From a gamma proteobacterium HTCC2207 (GTDB taxonomy: Bacteria > Pseudomonadota > Gammaproteobacteria > Pseudomonadales > Porticoccaceae): DNA of 64,000 bases. The stretch spans positions 9,728 through 73,727 of the forward strand of contig CH672398.1 of NCBI GenBank assembly GCA_000153445.1. Reading direction: 5' to 3'. The notes below the pieces were generated by a model that was not told where the DNA came from, made no database searches, and saw only the letters and a list, made by a program, of their open reading frames with translations. A program made the translations under genes and the position numbers. Positions 54,360 through 63,922 of the stretch are shown piece after piece (positions within the stretch are counted from its first letter, which is position 1; every line of letters begins with the position of its first letter).

Positions 54360-54734
54360 TTAATTACTTAAAAACCGGTGAATCTGACGGCGCTGTTTTT
54401 TGTTCGGTTTGCCGTCGCTGATCGACGAGCCATTGGCGGCTTTACGTAGGGCACTGTCTTTCTCTCTCAGGGCGATGCTCTCTGCGGTCTCTGTGTAAAG
54501 TAACAGTGCTTCTGGTGCGCCGCGGCGCTGCTCTGATAGGCCAATAACCTCCACGGTTTTACTGTCAAAGCCCTGGCGAATGGTCAAAATTGTACCCAGT
54601 TCTAACTGCCGGCTGGCTTTGGATTTATTGCCATCTATCTGCACCTTGCCGCCTTCGATAGCTGATTTCGCCAGAGACCGTGTTTTAAAAAAACGTGCGG
54701 CCCAGAGCCATTTATCGATACGCACCTTGTCCAT
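54360..54734 (-). CDS. hslR: Heat-shock protein 15 (S4-domain RNA-binding)
   Basis: This 124-aa protein rescues stalled 50S subunits carrying peptidyl-tRNA. The S4 domain is clear at the N-terminus (VRIDKWLWAARFFKTRSLAKSAIEGGKVQIDG), followed by the basic C-terminal part (GKPNKKQRRQIHRFL). It lies 3 bp after yrfG, so they are translationally coupled or cotranscribed. Confidence 0.93.
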   Translation of the reverse strand: MDKVRIDKWLWAARFFKTRSLAKSAIEGGKVQIDGNKSKASRQLELGTILTIRQGFDSKTVEVIGLSEQRRGAPEALLLYTETAESIALREKDSALRKAANGSSISDGKPNKKQRRQIHRFLSN

Positions 54735-54737
54735 AGT

Positions 54738-55406
54738 TTAATTCAATCCGTCGCGGGTCATAAGATGGGCAAATGAATCGAGCATTGGGAAGTTGGACGG
54801 CTGGCGTCGGACATTCTGACTGTCCGGTTGTTCTATGGAGAGCAGGTTAGCAATACCAAACTTCTCGGCAGAGCGCAGCACCGGTTCCGAGTCGTCGATA
54901 AACAATGTGCGTTTTGGGTCGAAGCGAATATTCTCCTGCAACTGCTGCCAGAAGCGCTGGTCTTCTTTTGGTTGACCATAGTCATGGGAAGAGATGACCG
55001 AATCCAAATGAGCATCAATGCCGGTTAGGCCGAACTTCAGGTCAACACTGTCGCGATGAGCATTGGTCACCAGTACGCGCTGTTTGTTGTGAGTTCCCAG
55101 GGCTTCAAGAAATGAGCGGGCATGTGGACGGTAGCCAATAAGATGATCAATCTCCTGCTTCAGGGCAAGAATATCCAGATCAAATTCCTCAGACCAGAAA
55201 TCGGTGCAATACCAGTTTAGGGTTCCCTGAAAGTCGTTCATGCGTCTGGCGAGCTTCTCGGCAACCTGCTCCAAAGACATATTATGTTGTTCGGCATAGC
55301 GTTTGGGCAGATGCTGCATCCAGAAAAAGGTATCGAAATGCAGGTCCAACAATGTGCCATCCATGTCCAAGAGTACAGTGTCGATGTCGCGCCAATTTAG
55401 CATCAT
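54738..55406 (-). CDS. yrfG: GMP/IMP nucleotidase YrfG (HAD family)
   Basis: This 222-aa HAD-superfamily phosphatase has motif I LLDMDGTLLDL (nucleophile Asp and acid Asp), motif II LVTNAHRDSV, and motif IV LFIDDSEPVL. The cap segment LHFDTFFWMQHLPKRYAEQHN is typical of YrfG, which dephosphorylates GMP and IMP. It is the first of three genes with hslR and hslO. Two adjacent ATG codons (55406, 55403) are possible starts. Confidence 0.9.
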   Translation of the reverse strand: MMLNWRDIDTVLLDMDGTLLDLHFDTFFWMQHLPKRYAEQHNMSLEQVAEKLARRMNDFQGTLNWYCTDFWSEEFDLDILALKQEIDHLIGYRPHARSFLEALGTHNKQRVLVTNAHRDSVDLKFGLTGIDAHLDSVISSHDYGQPKEDQRFWQQLQENIRFDPKRTLFIDDSEPVLRSAEKFGIANLLSIEQPDSQNVRRQPSNFPMLDSFAHLMTRDGLN

Positions 55407-55442
55407 TATTATTAATCCAGCAATTACATAGGGTTGTTGTGA

Positions 55443-57986
55443 CTAAAACAGATCATCTGGCAAGCTATTGTCAGCGCCGCCGGGCAGTGTTTCACCACCG
55501 ATTAATTCAGGTACATTTTCTGTTCTAAAAAATTCAAAAATACCGCTTTGGTTTGGTGCCACACGGTTACCGGTTTTGGCGTCAACTTTTACCATAACGA
55601 TTCCATCTGGCTGCGGTCGTTCTATATTGGGCTTGCCATCAAGTGCCTCACGGGCAAAGTCGATCCAGATCGGCAGCGCGGCTGAGCCGCCGTATTCATT
55701 GCGACCAATCTTCGAATTGTCATCGAACCCAACCCAGGTGGTTACGGTCAGATGCGGCGAGTAGCCAGAAAACCATGCGTCTCTGGGGCCATTGGTGGTG
55801 CCGGTCTTGCCCGCAAGGTCGGTGCGGTTCAGCACTTTTGCTTTGACGCCAGTACCGCGTGAAATAACATCTTTTAGCATTGAGTCGATCAGAAAAGCAG
55901 TCTGTTTATTGATGACTCTATCGGCTCTGGGTTTAGCCGTCTCGTCGGTTGGTCGCTGCTGCAGTACGCGCTTAATCACCTCTAAGCTCTTGCGCTCTTC
56001 TTCGGCTATAGATTCATTGGCGAGGCTATTGAGCAATTCTTCCAACTGAAGGTCCACTTGATTAACCGCAGCAGAATAGGTTTCTGCGTTAGTTTCAGAT
56101 TGATCTGCAGTCATAGCTTTAAAGCTAGTTTGGCTATCATCTGTATCGGTTTCACAGCTGTCGCACCGCGTCTTTGGCGTCGCCTGAAAGATAATATTGC
56201 CGTCGCGGTCGATTACAGTGTCCAACACATAGGGCGAAACACTGTAACCTCCGTTGGCGAGGATATTGTAGGCGCTAGCCACCTTGAGTGGTGTCAAAGC
56301 GTGGCTTCCCAAGGCAAGGGAAAGATCTATAGGCATATCGCCTGTATTAAAGCCGAATGCCTGCAGTCCCTCTAGAGTGCGATCAATACCCATGCGTCGC
56401 AGCAGCCTGATCGATACCATATTACGCGAGCGATAGAGTGCTTCACGCAAACGGGTCGGGCCGTAGAATTTACCGCCGTCATTTTCCGGTCGCCACATAT
56501 CCTCTAAATTTTTGTCGTTAAACACTACCGGCGCATCATTGATAATTGAAGCCGGCGTAAAACCGCTGTTAAGAGCAGCTGCGTAAATAAACGGTTTGAA
56601 GTTTGAGCCTGGCTGACGCAGAGCTTGGGTGACTCGGTTAAAGCGACTGTGGCGGAAATCAAAGCCGCCGACCAGCGTGCGGATAGCGCCGTCCTGAGGA
56701 TTGAGTGCCACCAGTGCAGCCTGTACTTCGGGCATCTGCGCCAGTGTGGGAGAACCGTCAACTCGGCGAATTATACGGATCAGATCGCCGCGGCTAAACA
56801 GATCTATGGCACTGGTAATAGGCGCGCTGCGGGCATTAACCGTTTTATATAGGCGTAGATTTTTAAGCCCATCCAGCCAGTTTAGTTCTTCAATATCGCC
56901 ACTGCGGTTGAGTACCCAGAGACGGTCATCGGCCACATCGCTGACAATAACGGGCTCAAGTGCTCCAAAGGTGGCAGTCTTGCTGAGCAGTTCAAGCCAC
57001 TCTTGTTCCGCGACAGCAGAGACTTCCGGACCTCTATAGCCGTGTCGCTGATCATAGGCAAGTATGCCCGCCTGCAGAGCATCGACGCCCTGCTTTTGCA
57101 TGGTTGAATCAATAGTGGTGATTGCGGAATAGCCTTCGGTGTAGGCCTTGAGTCCAAATTTATCCACAACTTGCTGACGCACCATCTCGGCAATATAGGC
57201 GGCACTGAGTTCTGATATAGAGCCGTGATAAGACGCTTGATCCGGTTCCGCTAGCGCTATTTGATACTGTTCCTCGGTGATATTATCCAGGGACAGCATG
57301 CGCTTGAGTATCCAGTTACGGCGAATCAGTGCGCGCTCGGGATTGGCAATTGGGTTGTAGGATGAGGGTGCTTTAGGCAGGCCTGCAATCATTGCGCTTT
57401 GCGCCAAAGTTAGCTGGTCGAGTTTTTTGCCGTAGTACACATTGGCTGCGGCGCCAATGCCATAGGCTCTGTTGCCGAAGTAAATCTTATTGGTATAAAG
57501 AGAGAGGATCTCCTGTTTGCTGAGGCCCTCTTCAATCTTAAAGGCGAGCAGTATCTCGTTAAACTTGCGCGTAAATTCTTGACGATTACTAAGAAAGAAG
57601 TTGCGCGCCACCTGCATGGTGATAGTGCTGCCACCACTGCGTATTTGGCCGGTTGTAATCAGTTCACTCGCAGCTCGAAGCAGGCCAGTTACAGCAATTC
57701 CGCCGTGTTCAAAGAAACCGTCATCCTCGGCAGCTAGAAACGCATCAATCATTGGTTGGGGTATTTCGTCGAATGATACCGGCGAGCGCTTCTTTTCGCC
57801 GAACTCCGCAATAACTTTCAAATCTTGTGAATAGATTCGCAGTGGAATTTGTAACTCGATCTCCTTTAGTTCCTCGACTGATGGGAGTTTTGGGCTAAGG
57901 TAGAGGTACAAACAAGAGGCGACAACGAGAAACCCGCCTATTCCAAGGAGGGCTAGCAGGGCTAGGGGTTTAATCAGTTTTCGCAT
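55443..57986 (-). CDS. mrcA: Penicillin-binding protein 1A
   Basis: This 847-aa bifunctional peptidoglycan synthase has an N-terminal membrane anchor (LALLALLGIGGFLVVASCLYLYL). The glycosyltransferase domain has AAEDDGFFEHGGI and QEILSLYTNKIYFG. The transpeptidase domain has the serine motif GSNFK, SRNMVSIRLLRRMG (SxN) and KTGTTN. An OB-like PBP1A insert lies between the two. It is divergent from pilM, an arrangement seen across gammaproteobacteria. Confidence 0.96.
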   Translation of the reverse strand: MRKLIKPLALLALLGIGGFLVVASCLYLYLSPKLPSVEELKEIELQIPLRIYSQDLKVIAEFGEKKRSPVSFDEIPQPMIDAFLAAEDDGFFEHGGIAVTGLLRAASELITTGQIRSGGSTITMQVARNFFLSNRQEFTRKFNEILLAFKIEEGLSKQEILSLYTNKIYFGNRAYGIGAAANVYYGKKLDQLTLAQSAMIAGLPKAPSSYNPIANPERALIRRNWILKRMLSLDNITEEQYQIALAEPDQASYHGSISELSAAYIAEMVRQQVVDKFGLKAYTEGYSAITTIDSTMQKQGVDALQAGILAYDQRHGYRGPEVSAVAEQEWLELLSKTATFGALEPVIVSDVADDRLWVLNRSGDIEELNWLDGLKNLRLYKTVNARSAPITSAIDLFSRGDLIRIIRRVDGSPTLAQMPEVQAALVALNPQDGAIRTLVGGFDFRHSRFNRVTQALRQPGSNFKPFIYAAALNSGFTPASIINDAPVVFNDKNLEDMWRPENDGGKFYGPTRLREALYRSRNMVSIRLLRRMGIDRTLEGLQAFGFNTGDMPIDLSLALGSHALTPLKVASAYNILANGGYSVSPYVLDTVIDRDGNIIFQATPKTRCDSCETDTDDSQTSFKAMTADQSETNAETYSAAVNQVDLQLEELLNSLANESIAEEERKSLEVIKRVLQQRPTDETAKPRADRVINKQTAFLIDSMLKDVISRGTGVKAKVLNRTDLAGKTGTTNGPRDAWFSGYSPHLTVTTWVGFDDNSKIGRNEYGGSAALPIWIDFAREALDGKPNIERPQPDGIVMVKVDAKTGNRVAPNQSGIFEFFRTENVPELIGGETLPGGADNSLPDDLF

Positions 57987-58202
57987 AACTGTCGCTTAAC
58001 CATTTGGTTGCTGTGGCCTAAATGTTATTTCACTCTCATCCAATTGAAGGCACCAATTTCGGGCATCAGCGAGATCAGTGACTATTATAGTGTGTAGAGA
58101 ATGTGAAGTGCATCATTTGCAAGGATACCGTCGGTTGTTACCTTGAGCCGCCACTTAGGATTGTGAGCAAGAGTAGCCTAAATAAAGGACTGATATAAGA
58201 AA
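57987..58202. promoter_or_regulatory. Divergent promoter region mrcA/pilM
   Basis: This 216-bp gap must drive mrcA leftward and the pil operon rightward. I found no clear operator or sigma-54 element; nothing else is seen. Confidence 0.5.
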
Positions 58203-59270
58203 ATGGAATTTTTCGATTTTTTCACCAAGCCCTCAAAGGCCATGCTGGGATTGGATATCTCCTCGTCGGCGGTCAAGCTAATTGAACTGAGTAAGACCGG
58301 AGGGAGTTTTAAAGTGGAGGCCTACCGGGTGCTTCCACTGCCTCCCAATACTATTGTCGACAAAAATATAGCTGATCTCGATGCCCTGTCAGAGACTATT
58401 ACCGCAGTGGTCAAGCGCTCAGGTAGCAAACTCACAGACATAGTGGCAGCAGTTTCTTCATCCTCAGTAATCACCAAAGAGATTGAATTGCCGGCGGGCC
58501 TCACTGAATTGCAGATGGAAATGCAAATCGAAGTGGAAGCCGATCAATACATCCCCTACCCAATGGAGGAAGTGGCGTTTGATTTCGATGTCTTGGGTGA
58601 AGCGGAAAATAATCCCGATCTAGTCCGAGTGCTTTTAGCCGCCTGCCGCCAAGAAAATGTTGAACATCGCCGTCTGGCTCTAGAGATGGCTGGTTTTAAT
58701 CCCAAAGTCATCGACGTAGAAAGCTTTGCCGTGGAGCGCGCCTATAAACTTATTGAGGGGCAGTTGGATGAGGTCAGTGATCAGGTGGTCGCCATTGCCG
58801 ATATAGGGGCAAGCGTCTTTAGCTTTACTGTGCTGGTGGACGGCAAGATTATCTACAGCAGAGAGCAGCAGTTTGGTGGTAAACAGCTTACCGAAGAAAT
58901 TCAGCGCCGCTACGGGCTCTCCTGGGAAGAGGCTGGAGAGGCAAAGCGCAAAGGCGGGCTACCTGAAGACTATGCCACTGAAGTCTTGGCGCCGTTCAAA
59001 GAGTCCCTGGTGCAACATATCACCCGCTCACTGCAATTTTTTTACAGTTCCAGCCACTTTAATTATGTCGACCAGCTGTTTTTGGCTGGCGGTGTCTCAG
59101 CTCTAGAGAGGCTGGTGGATGAAGTAGAGCAGGTTATAGGTCTGCCGACAGCCGTAGCCAATCCCTTTGCCAATATGCAGTTACACAAGTCGATCAACTC
59201 CACTGCGCTGGCCAATGATGCGCCGGCCATGCTCCTCGCCGTGGGTCTAGCGATGAGGAGTTTTGAGTAA
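58203..59270 (+). CDS. pilM: Type IV pilus assembly protein PilM
   Basis: This 355-aa actin-like cytoplasmic ATPase fold protein binds the N-terminal tail of PilN and links the alignment complex to the motors. MLGLDISSSAVKLIELSK at the start and LFLAGGVSALERLVDEVEQ near the C-terminus mark the nucleotide fold, and IADIGASVFSFTVLVDGKI is the second phosphate loop. pilN starts directly after its stop codon. Confidence 0.96.
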   Translation: MEFFDFFTKPSKAMLGLDISSSAVKLIELSKTGGSFKVEAYRVLPLPPNTIVDKNIADLDALSETITAVVKRSGSKLTDIVAAVSSSSVITKEIELPAGLTELQMEMQIEVEADQYIPYPMEEVAFDFDVLGEAENNPDLVRVLLAACRQENVEHRRLALEMAGFNPKVIDVESFAVERAYKLIEGQLDEVSDQVVAIADIGASVFSFTVLVDGKIIYSREQQFGGKQLTEEIQRRYGLSWEEAGEAKRKGGLPEDYATEVLAPFKESLVQHITRSLQFFYSSSHFNYVDQLFLAGGVSALERLVDEVEQVIGLPTAVANPFANMQLHKSINSTALANDAPAMLLAVGLAMRSFE

Positions 59271-59843
59271 ATGACAAAGATTAATTTACTTCCCTGGCGG
59301 GAAGAAGCCCGTGAACTGGAGCGAAAAGCGTTTCTCGGCAAGTTAGTAGCGTCGGCGCTCAGCGGTTTTGCGCTGGTTTTCTTATGGGTTTTATTCGCCC
59401 AGAACCAATTGGACAACCAGAACTCACGCAACAGCTACCTGCAGTCAAATATCGCCGAGATGGATAAAAAAGTTGCCGAGATCAGCCAGTTAAAAGGCAA
59501 AAAGCAGGAAATGCTGTCGAGAATGAAGGTTATTCAGGATCTGCAGGGTAATCGCTCTGAGATTGTGAAGATCTTTGATGAGTTAGTTCGTGCAGTGCCC
59601 GATGGTACCTATCTGGATTCACTGGAGCTCAACAACGCCAGCTTTAAAGTGTCTGGTTATTCTGAGTCCAATAATCGTATTTCTGCTCTTATGAGAAATC
59701 TGGATATGTCGAATAAATACGCCAATTCAAATCTCACCAAAGTACAGCACGACGCAAGGATGGGAGAGCAGGGCAGCGTTTTTGATTTGCAGGTGGAAAT
59801 AGAGAGGCCAGCCGCGGCAGTGTCAGAGAAAACACTTCAGTAG
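59271..59843 (+). CDS. pilN: Type IV pilus assembly protein PilN
   Basis: This 190-aa inner-membrane protein starts with INLLPWREEAR, the conserved PilM-binding tail, has one helix (LVASALSGFALVFLWVLFAQ), a periplasmic coiled coil and a ferredoxin-like domain (VPDGTYLDSLELNNASFKVSGYSES). The start abuts the pilM stop. The stop codon is the first part of a 13-bp tandem repeat that separates it from pilO. Confidence 0.95.
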   Translation: MTKINLLPWREEARELERKAFLGKLVASALSGFALVFLWVLFAQNQLDNQNSRNSYLQSNIAEMDKKVAEISQLKGKKQEMLSRMKVIQDLQGNRSEIVKIFDELVRAVPDGTYLDSLELNNASFKVSGYSESNNRISALMRNLDMSNKYANSNLTKVQHDARMGEQGSVFDLQVEIERPAAAVSEKTLQ

Positions 59844-59933
59844 AGCTCTTCGATTGAGCTCTTTAATCGAGCCTTTTAATAGAGTCCTTTAATCGAGCCT
59901 TTTAATAGAGCCCTCTAATAGGGCTTTTTAAAC
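59843..59933 (+). repeat. 13-bp tandem repeat between pilN and pilO
   Basis: Seven consecutive units of 13 bp start at the last base of the pilN stop codon: GAGCTCTTCGATT, GAGCTCTTTAATC, GAGCCTTTTAATA, GAGTCCTTTAATC, GAGCCTTTTAATA, GAGCCCTCTAATA and GGGCTTTTTAAAC. pilN-pilO are usually adjacent or overlapping, so the 143-bp gap is unusual. Confidence 0.95.
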
Positions 59934-59986
59934 AGATTACTGCACGCTAATTAAGACAACAGAACAAAATTACTAGCAGGGATGTT

Positions 59987-60598
59987 ATGTCATTTAAAGA
60001 GAATCTAAGTGAACTCAAGGATATCGACTTTGCCGATCTGGATATTCAGCAGATTGGCGTTTGGCCCGCGGCATTAAAAACCATTTTAGTCGTATCAATC
60101 GTGCTGTTGATCATTGGCTTGGGGTATTTTTTAAAGGTCAAAGATATCAGTCTGTTGACTGATCGCGCTGCTACTCAAGAGCACGAGTTACTGCAGCAGT
60201 ACCAGAGTAAAGCCTTTCTCGCCGCCAATCTGGATGCCTACCGCCAGCAGATGATTGAGTTGGATGAAACCTTCGGCGCACTGCTCAAACAGCTTCCCAA
60301 AGATACCGAGGTGCCAGGGCTGTTAGAGGATATTACTGAGGTGGCCTATGACAGTGGTCTTGTGATGAAGTCGATCAATCTGCAACCGGAAAAGATTTCC
60401 GAGTTCTATGTGGAATTGCCGATCAAAATCGATGTCACGGGTGACTATCATGATTTTGGCTCCTTCGCCAGTGGCGTAGCCTCCCTACCTCGCATAGTTA
60501 CGCTACATGATTATGTGATCAAGCAATCTGATGGCTCTCGTTTAAATATGCAAATTGATGCCAGGACTTACAGATATAAAGCAGAGGCAGAGCAATGA
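59987..60598 (+). CDS. pilO: Type IV pilus assembly protein PilO
   Basis: This 203-aa inner-membrane protein pairs with PilN. One helix (ALKTILVVSIVLLIIGLGYFL), a coiled coil (RAATQEHELLQQYQSKAFLAAN) and a ferredoxin-like fold (LPIKIDVTGDYHDFGSFASGVASLPRIVTLHD) match the family. GCAGGGA precedes ATG 59987. Its stop overlaps the pilP start (ATGA). Confidence 0.95.
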   Translation: MSFKENLSELKDIDFADLDIQQIGVWPAALKTILVVSIVLLIIGLGYFLKVKDISLLTDRAATQEHELLQQYQSKAFLAANLDAYRQQMIELDETFGALLKQLPKDTEVPGLLEDITEVAYDSGLVMKSINLQPEKISEFYVELPIKIDVTGDYHDFGSFASGVASLPRIVTLHDYVIKQSDGSRLNMQIDARTYRYKAEAEQ

Positions 60599-61119
60599 GT
60601 AAATGTTTTATAGCAATCGCATTAGTCTTTGTGGTGAGTCTTGCAGGCTGTTCGAGCGATCGCCAGCACAGTGATCTGGATAAGAAAATGAGCGATGCGC
60701 GCACTAGGCCTCAGGGGGTTATAGAGCCGCTCCCTGAATATCCAGAGCCAGATCGCTTTAATTATTCTGCACTGGCTCTGCGCAGTCCGTTTGAAGCACC
60801 CGCTATTTTCACTGGAGACGAAAAAGTTTCTGGCAAGTCAGTGTCGGCCCCAGATCAGTCAAGAATCAAAGAACCCCTCGAATTGATTAGTTACACATCG
60901 CTCTCCATGGCCGGTATTTTGGCCAGAGGTAATCAGATGTGGGCGCTTGTGGATGACGGTGATGGCAAGGTCCATCGTGTTAAAGCTGGAAATTATATAG
61001 GCAGGAATTTTGGATTAATTACGCTTATAAATCGCCGTGAGATCGAGGTTATGGAAACCGTTCCAGACGGTAAAGGCGGATGGATTAACCGACCGCGCAC
61101 ATTGGCCATGGAAGAATGA
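60595..61119 (+). CDS. pilP: Type IV pilus lipoprotein PilP
   Basis: This 174-aa lipoprotein bridges PilN/PilO to the secretin. The lipobox is SLAGC with Cys19, followed by a disordered linker (PLPEYPEPDRFNYSALALRSPFEAP) and the beta-sandwich domain (LARGNQMWALVDDGDGKVHRVKAGNYIG). Its gene overlaps both neighbours. Confidence 0.95.
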   Translation: MSKCFIAIALVFVVSLAGCSSDRQHSDLDKKMSDARTRPQGVIEPLPEYPEPDRFNYSALALRSPFEAPAIFTGDEKVSGKSVSAPDQSRIKEPLELISYTSLSMAGILARGNQMWALVDDGDGKVHRVKAGNYIGRNFGLITLINRREIEVMETVPDGKGGWINRPRTLAMEE

Positions 61120-61142
61120 GTAACTCGCTAGGGAATCGAAAA

Positions 61143-63407
61143 ATGATCAGTCGAATCAAATGCAACATCTATTTTTTATTGGCGCTATTGCCGGGACTTG
61201 CTGGTGCTGCAACTCAGGTGACAGATATTGAATTTGCCTCTCTGCAAGGGGATCAGTTTGAGATCAGACTGCAGTTCTCCGAGCAGCCACCGCAGGCCAA
61301 CGCCTATGAGATTGGCAATCCTGCTCGTTTGGTTGTGGATTTTCCGGGAGTGGAAAGCAGTTTGCCGCAGAAAAAATATGCCCTGGGCTTCGAGAATGCC
61401 AATGAGGCTGTGATCATTTCCGATGGCAGTCGAATGCGACTTATAGTTAATCTGAATCAATCAATACCTTTTGAGATCGACAGTGAAAATAACAGCGTTA
61501 CTGTTCGCGCAGGTGCTGGAACTAAAAGTACTCTTTCTGCTCAGTCTAACTCATTGTCGGAAGATGGCTCTCAATTAGTGCGAGCGCCAGTATCAAGCGC
61601 CCAGATATCTAGTGCCACCAATATCGCCGATGCTGGCCAGTTTAAACGCAATGCTTTAGCTGTAACCGATGTCGATTTTCGTCGCAGCGAAGATGGCTCA
61701 GGCAGCATAGTTATTGGTCTCAGCCAGCCCTCAGTCAATGTGGATATCAATCGTAGCAATCATCAGATTCAGCTATCTTTTTATCAGACTGAATTGCCTG
61801 ATCAATTTGATAGGCGCTTGGATGTTGTGGATTTCGCGACACCTGTTAAAACCATCGATAGCAAGCAGGTCGGCACTACCACCACTGTTACTATTGATGC
61901 CTCTGGCCAATATGACTATCTAGCTTATCAAGCCGATGGTCAGTATGTGGTTAATATCAAACCACTCACCGATGCAGAAGTTGAAGAACAGTCGAGAAAA
62001 TTTGCCTTTAATGGTGAGCGCTTAACCCTTGATTTCCAAGATATTGAGGTGCGCTCAGTACTGCAAATTATCGCTGAATTTACCTCGCTCAATTTGGTCG
62101 CCAGTGACACAGTCACGGGCAATATTACGCTGTGGTTGGACGATGTGCCCTGGGATCAGGCCCTGGAGATTATTCTTAAAGCCAAGGGTTTAGATAAGCG
62201 TCAGGAAGGCAATGTACTCATGGTGGCGCCGGCGGCTGAAATTGCTGAGCAGGAGCGCCTGCAGGTCGAGGCCAACAAACAGCTGCAGGAACTGGCACCA
62301 TTGGAAACAACGTTCGTTAGAATTAAATATGCTGACGCCGCAGAAATTTTTGAATTGTTTACTGCAAGTCGCGGTGATGAGGGTCAGTCCAGCAGCGGAG
62401 GTCGGGAAGGTAATGCCACAACCACCATATTGTCGGAGCGCGGCAGTGCCATAGTTGACGAGCGTACTAACACCATTATTCTCACCGACACAGAAGATAA
62501 AATTAACGCCTTTAAGCGTTTGATCGATGAAATTGACGTGCCGATTAAACAGGTGTTGATTGAAGCGCGCATTGTTATCGCCAATACCGATTTCAAAAAG
62601 GAACTGGGTGTAACCTGGGGCTTGGCGGGTATAGAAAAGCTGACCGGTGGCACTATTGGTAGCCCATTTGGCGATAAAACTCTGGGCTTTTCGGGACGTA
62701 GGTCTGGGTTAACGCCAGGCGCTGGCGTAAAGGAAACCTTTACTTACTCGGCTGATGAGATTGAAACAGACGATGACGGGATTACGACTTATACTCGAAA
62801 CTATGATATTGGATTGGGTGACAGTCTGGCGGTGGACTTAGGAGTTGATAATCCAACTGGCTCATTTAGTCTCGGGTATCTAACCGATAATTTCCTGATT
62901 GATCTGGAGTTGAGCGCACTGGAGTCTGATGGCTTTGGCGAAATTGTTTCCCAGCCAAAAGTACTTACCGGTGACAAACAGCAAGCGGTGATTAAGTCGG
63001 GAACTGAAATAGCCTACCAAAAGGCTACCTCGAGCGGCGCAACTAGCATAGAATTCAAAGAGGCGGTGTTGCAGCTTGAGGTTACGCCTCAGATTACACC
63101 GGACAACAGAATTATTATGGATCTGCTGGTTTCGCAAGACTCAGTAGGCGCCTTTACTCCCACAGGTGAGCCATCGATCGATATCACTCAGATTGAGACT
63201 CAGGCATTGGTTGGCAATGGGCAGACACTGGTATTGGAGGGTATTTTCCAAACAGAAGAAGTTAATGGCACAGACAAAGTGCCATTGCTGGGCGATTTAC
63301 CCTTTTTGGGTAAGCTGTTTCGAAATGACCTGCGCAATATTGAAAAACGTGAAATACTCAGTTTTATAACACCAAAAATAATTGACGATAATTTGCTGGA
63401 TCGATGA
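61143..63407 (+). CDS. pilQ: Type IV pilus secretin PilQ
   Basis: This 754-aa outer-membrane secretin has a signal peptide (CNIYFLLALLPGLAGAA), two AMIN domains (about 25-125 and 180-280), the N0 STN domain (FNGERLTLDFQDIEVRSVLQIIAEFTSLNLVASD), an N1 domain, and the secretin barrel (VLIEARIVIANTDFKKELGVTWGLAG...LLGDLPFLGKLFRNDLRNIEKREILSFITPKII). ATG 61143 is chosen because AGGGAA lies 8 bp upstream and it begins a proper signal peptide; ATG 61116 overlaps pilP. It ends overlapping aroK. Confidence 0.96.
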   Translation: MISRIKCNIYFLLALLPGLAGAATQVTDIEFASLQGDQFEIRLQFSEQPPQANAYEIGNPARLVVDFPGVESSLPQKKYALGFENANEAVIISDGSRMRLIVNLNQSIPFEIDSENNSVTVRAGAGTKSTLSAQSNSLSEDGSQLVRAPVSSAQISSATNIADAGQFKRNALAVTDVDFRRSEDGSGSIVIGLSQPSVNVDINRSNHQIQLSFYQTELPDQFDRRLDVVDFATPVKTIDSKQVGTTTTVTIDASGQYDYLAYQADGQYVVNIKPLTDAEVEEQSRKFAFNGERLTLDFQDIEVRSVLQIIAEFTSLNLVASDTVTGNITLWLDDVPWDQALEIILKAKGLDKRQEGNVLMVAPAAEIAEQERLQVEANKQLQELAPLETTFVRIKYADAAEIFELFTASRGDEGQSSSGGREGNATTTILSERGSAIVDERTNTIILTDTEDKINAFKRLIDEIDVPIKQVLIEARIVIANTDFKKELGVTWGLAGIEKLTGGTIGSPFGDKTLGFSGRRSGLTPGAGVKETFTYSADEIETDDDGITTYTRNYDIGLGDSLAVDLGVDNPTGSFSLGYLTDNFLIDLELSALESDGFGEIVSQPKVLTGDKQQAVIKSGTEIAYQKATSSGATSIEFKEAVLQLEVTPQITPDNRIIMDLLVSQDSVGAFTPTGEPSIDITQIETQALVGNGQTLVLEGIFQTEEVNGTDKVPLLGDLPFLGKLFRNDLRNIEKREILSFITPKIIDDNLLDR

Positions 63408-63922
63408 AATCACAACATATTTTTCTCGTTGGCCCCATGGGTGCCGGCAAAACTACTATAGGAAAACACCTGGCAGGATTGCTGGGGACAGCCTTTATTG
63501 ATGTGGATTCTGAAATTGAGGCCCGAGCTGGAGCCGATATTCAATGGATATTCGATATGGAAGGTGAGGCCGGTTTTCGCGAGCGTGAGAGCAAGGTGCT
63601 AATCGATCTGGTGGCGGACAAACAGCCAAAAGTCATAGCCACCGGGGGTGGAATTATTCTCAGCGGTGATAATCGTGGAATCCTTCAGTCCAGTGGCTTA
63701 GTCGTTTACCTCTCTGCCACCTTCGAGCAGCTAGTCGAGCGCACCAAGCGAGATAAAACCCGACCGTTGCTGCAGGTTGATGATCGTGAAGCAGTGATTA
63801 AGCAGCTTATCGAAACTCGCAGTCCGCTATACCACCAGGTCGCTGATCTGGTATTTCCTTCAGGGTCCACACAGCCCCTCAAGTTGGCAAAGAAACTGGC
63901 TGAAGCTGTTTCTGCCCTATGA
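63404..63922 (+). CDS. aroK: Shikimate kinase
   Basis: This 172-aa kinase phosphorylates shikimate in chorismate synthesis. The P-loop is GPMGAGKTTIGKHLA, followed by FIDVDSEIEARAGADIQWIFDMEGEAGFRERE and ATGGGIIL, and the lid Arg in RDKTRPLL. ATG 63404 overlaps the pilQ stop (ATGA), a conserved junction. aroB would be expected next but no start is visible before the window ends. Confidence 0.96.
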   Translation: MKSQHIFLVGPMGAGKTTIGKHLAGLLGTAFIDVDSEIEARAGADIQWIFDMEGEAGFRERESKVLIDLVADKQPKVIATGGGIILSGDNRGILQSSGLVVYLSATFEQLVERTKRDKTRPLLQVDDREAVIKQLIETRSPLYHQVADLVFPSGSTQPLKLAKKLAEAVSAL

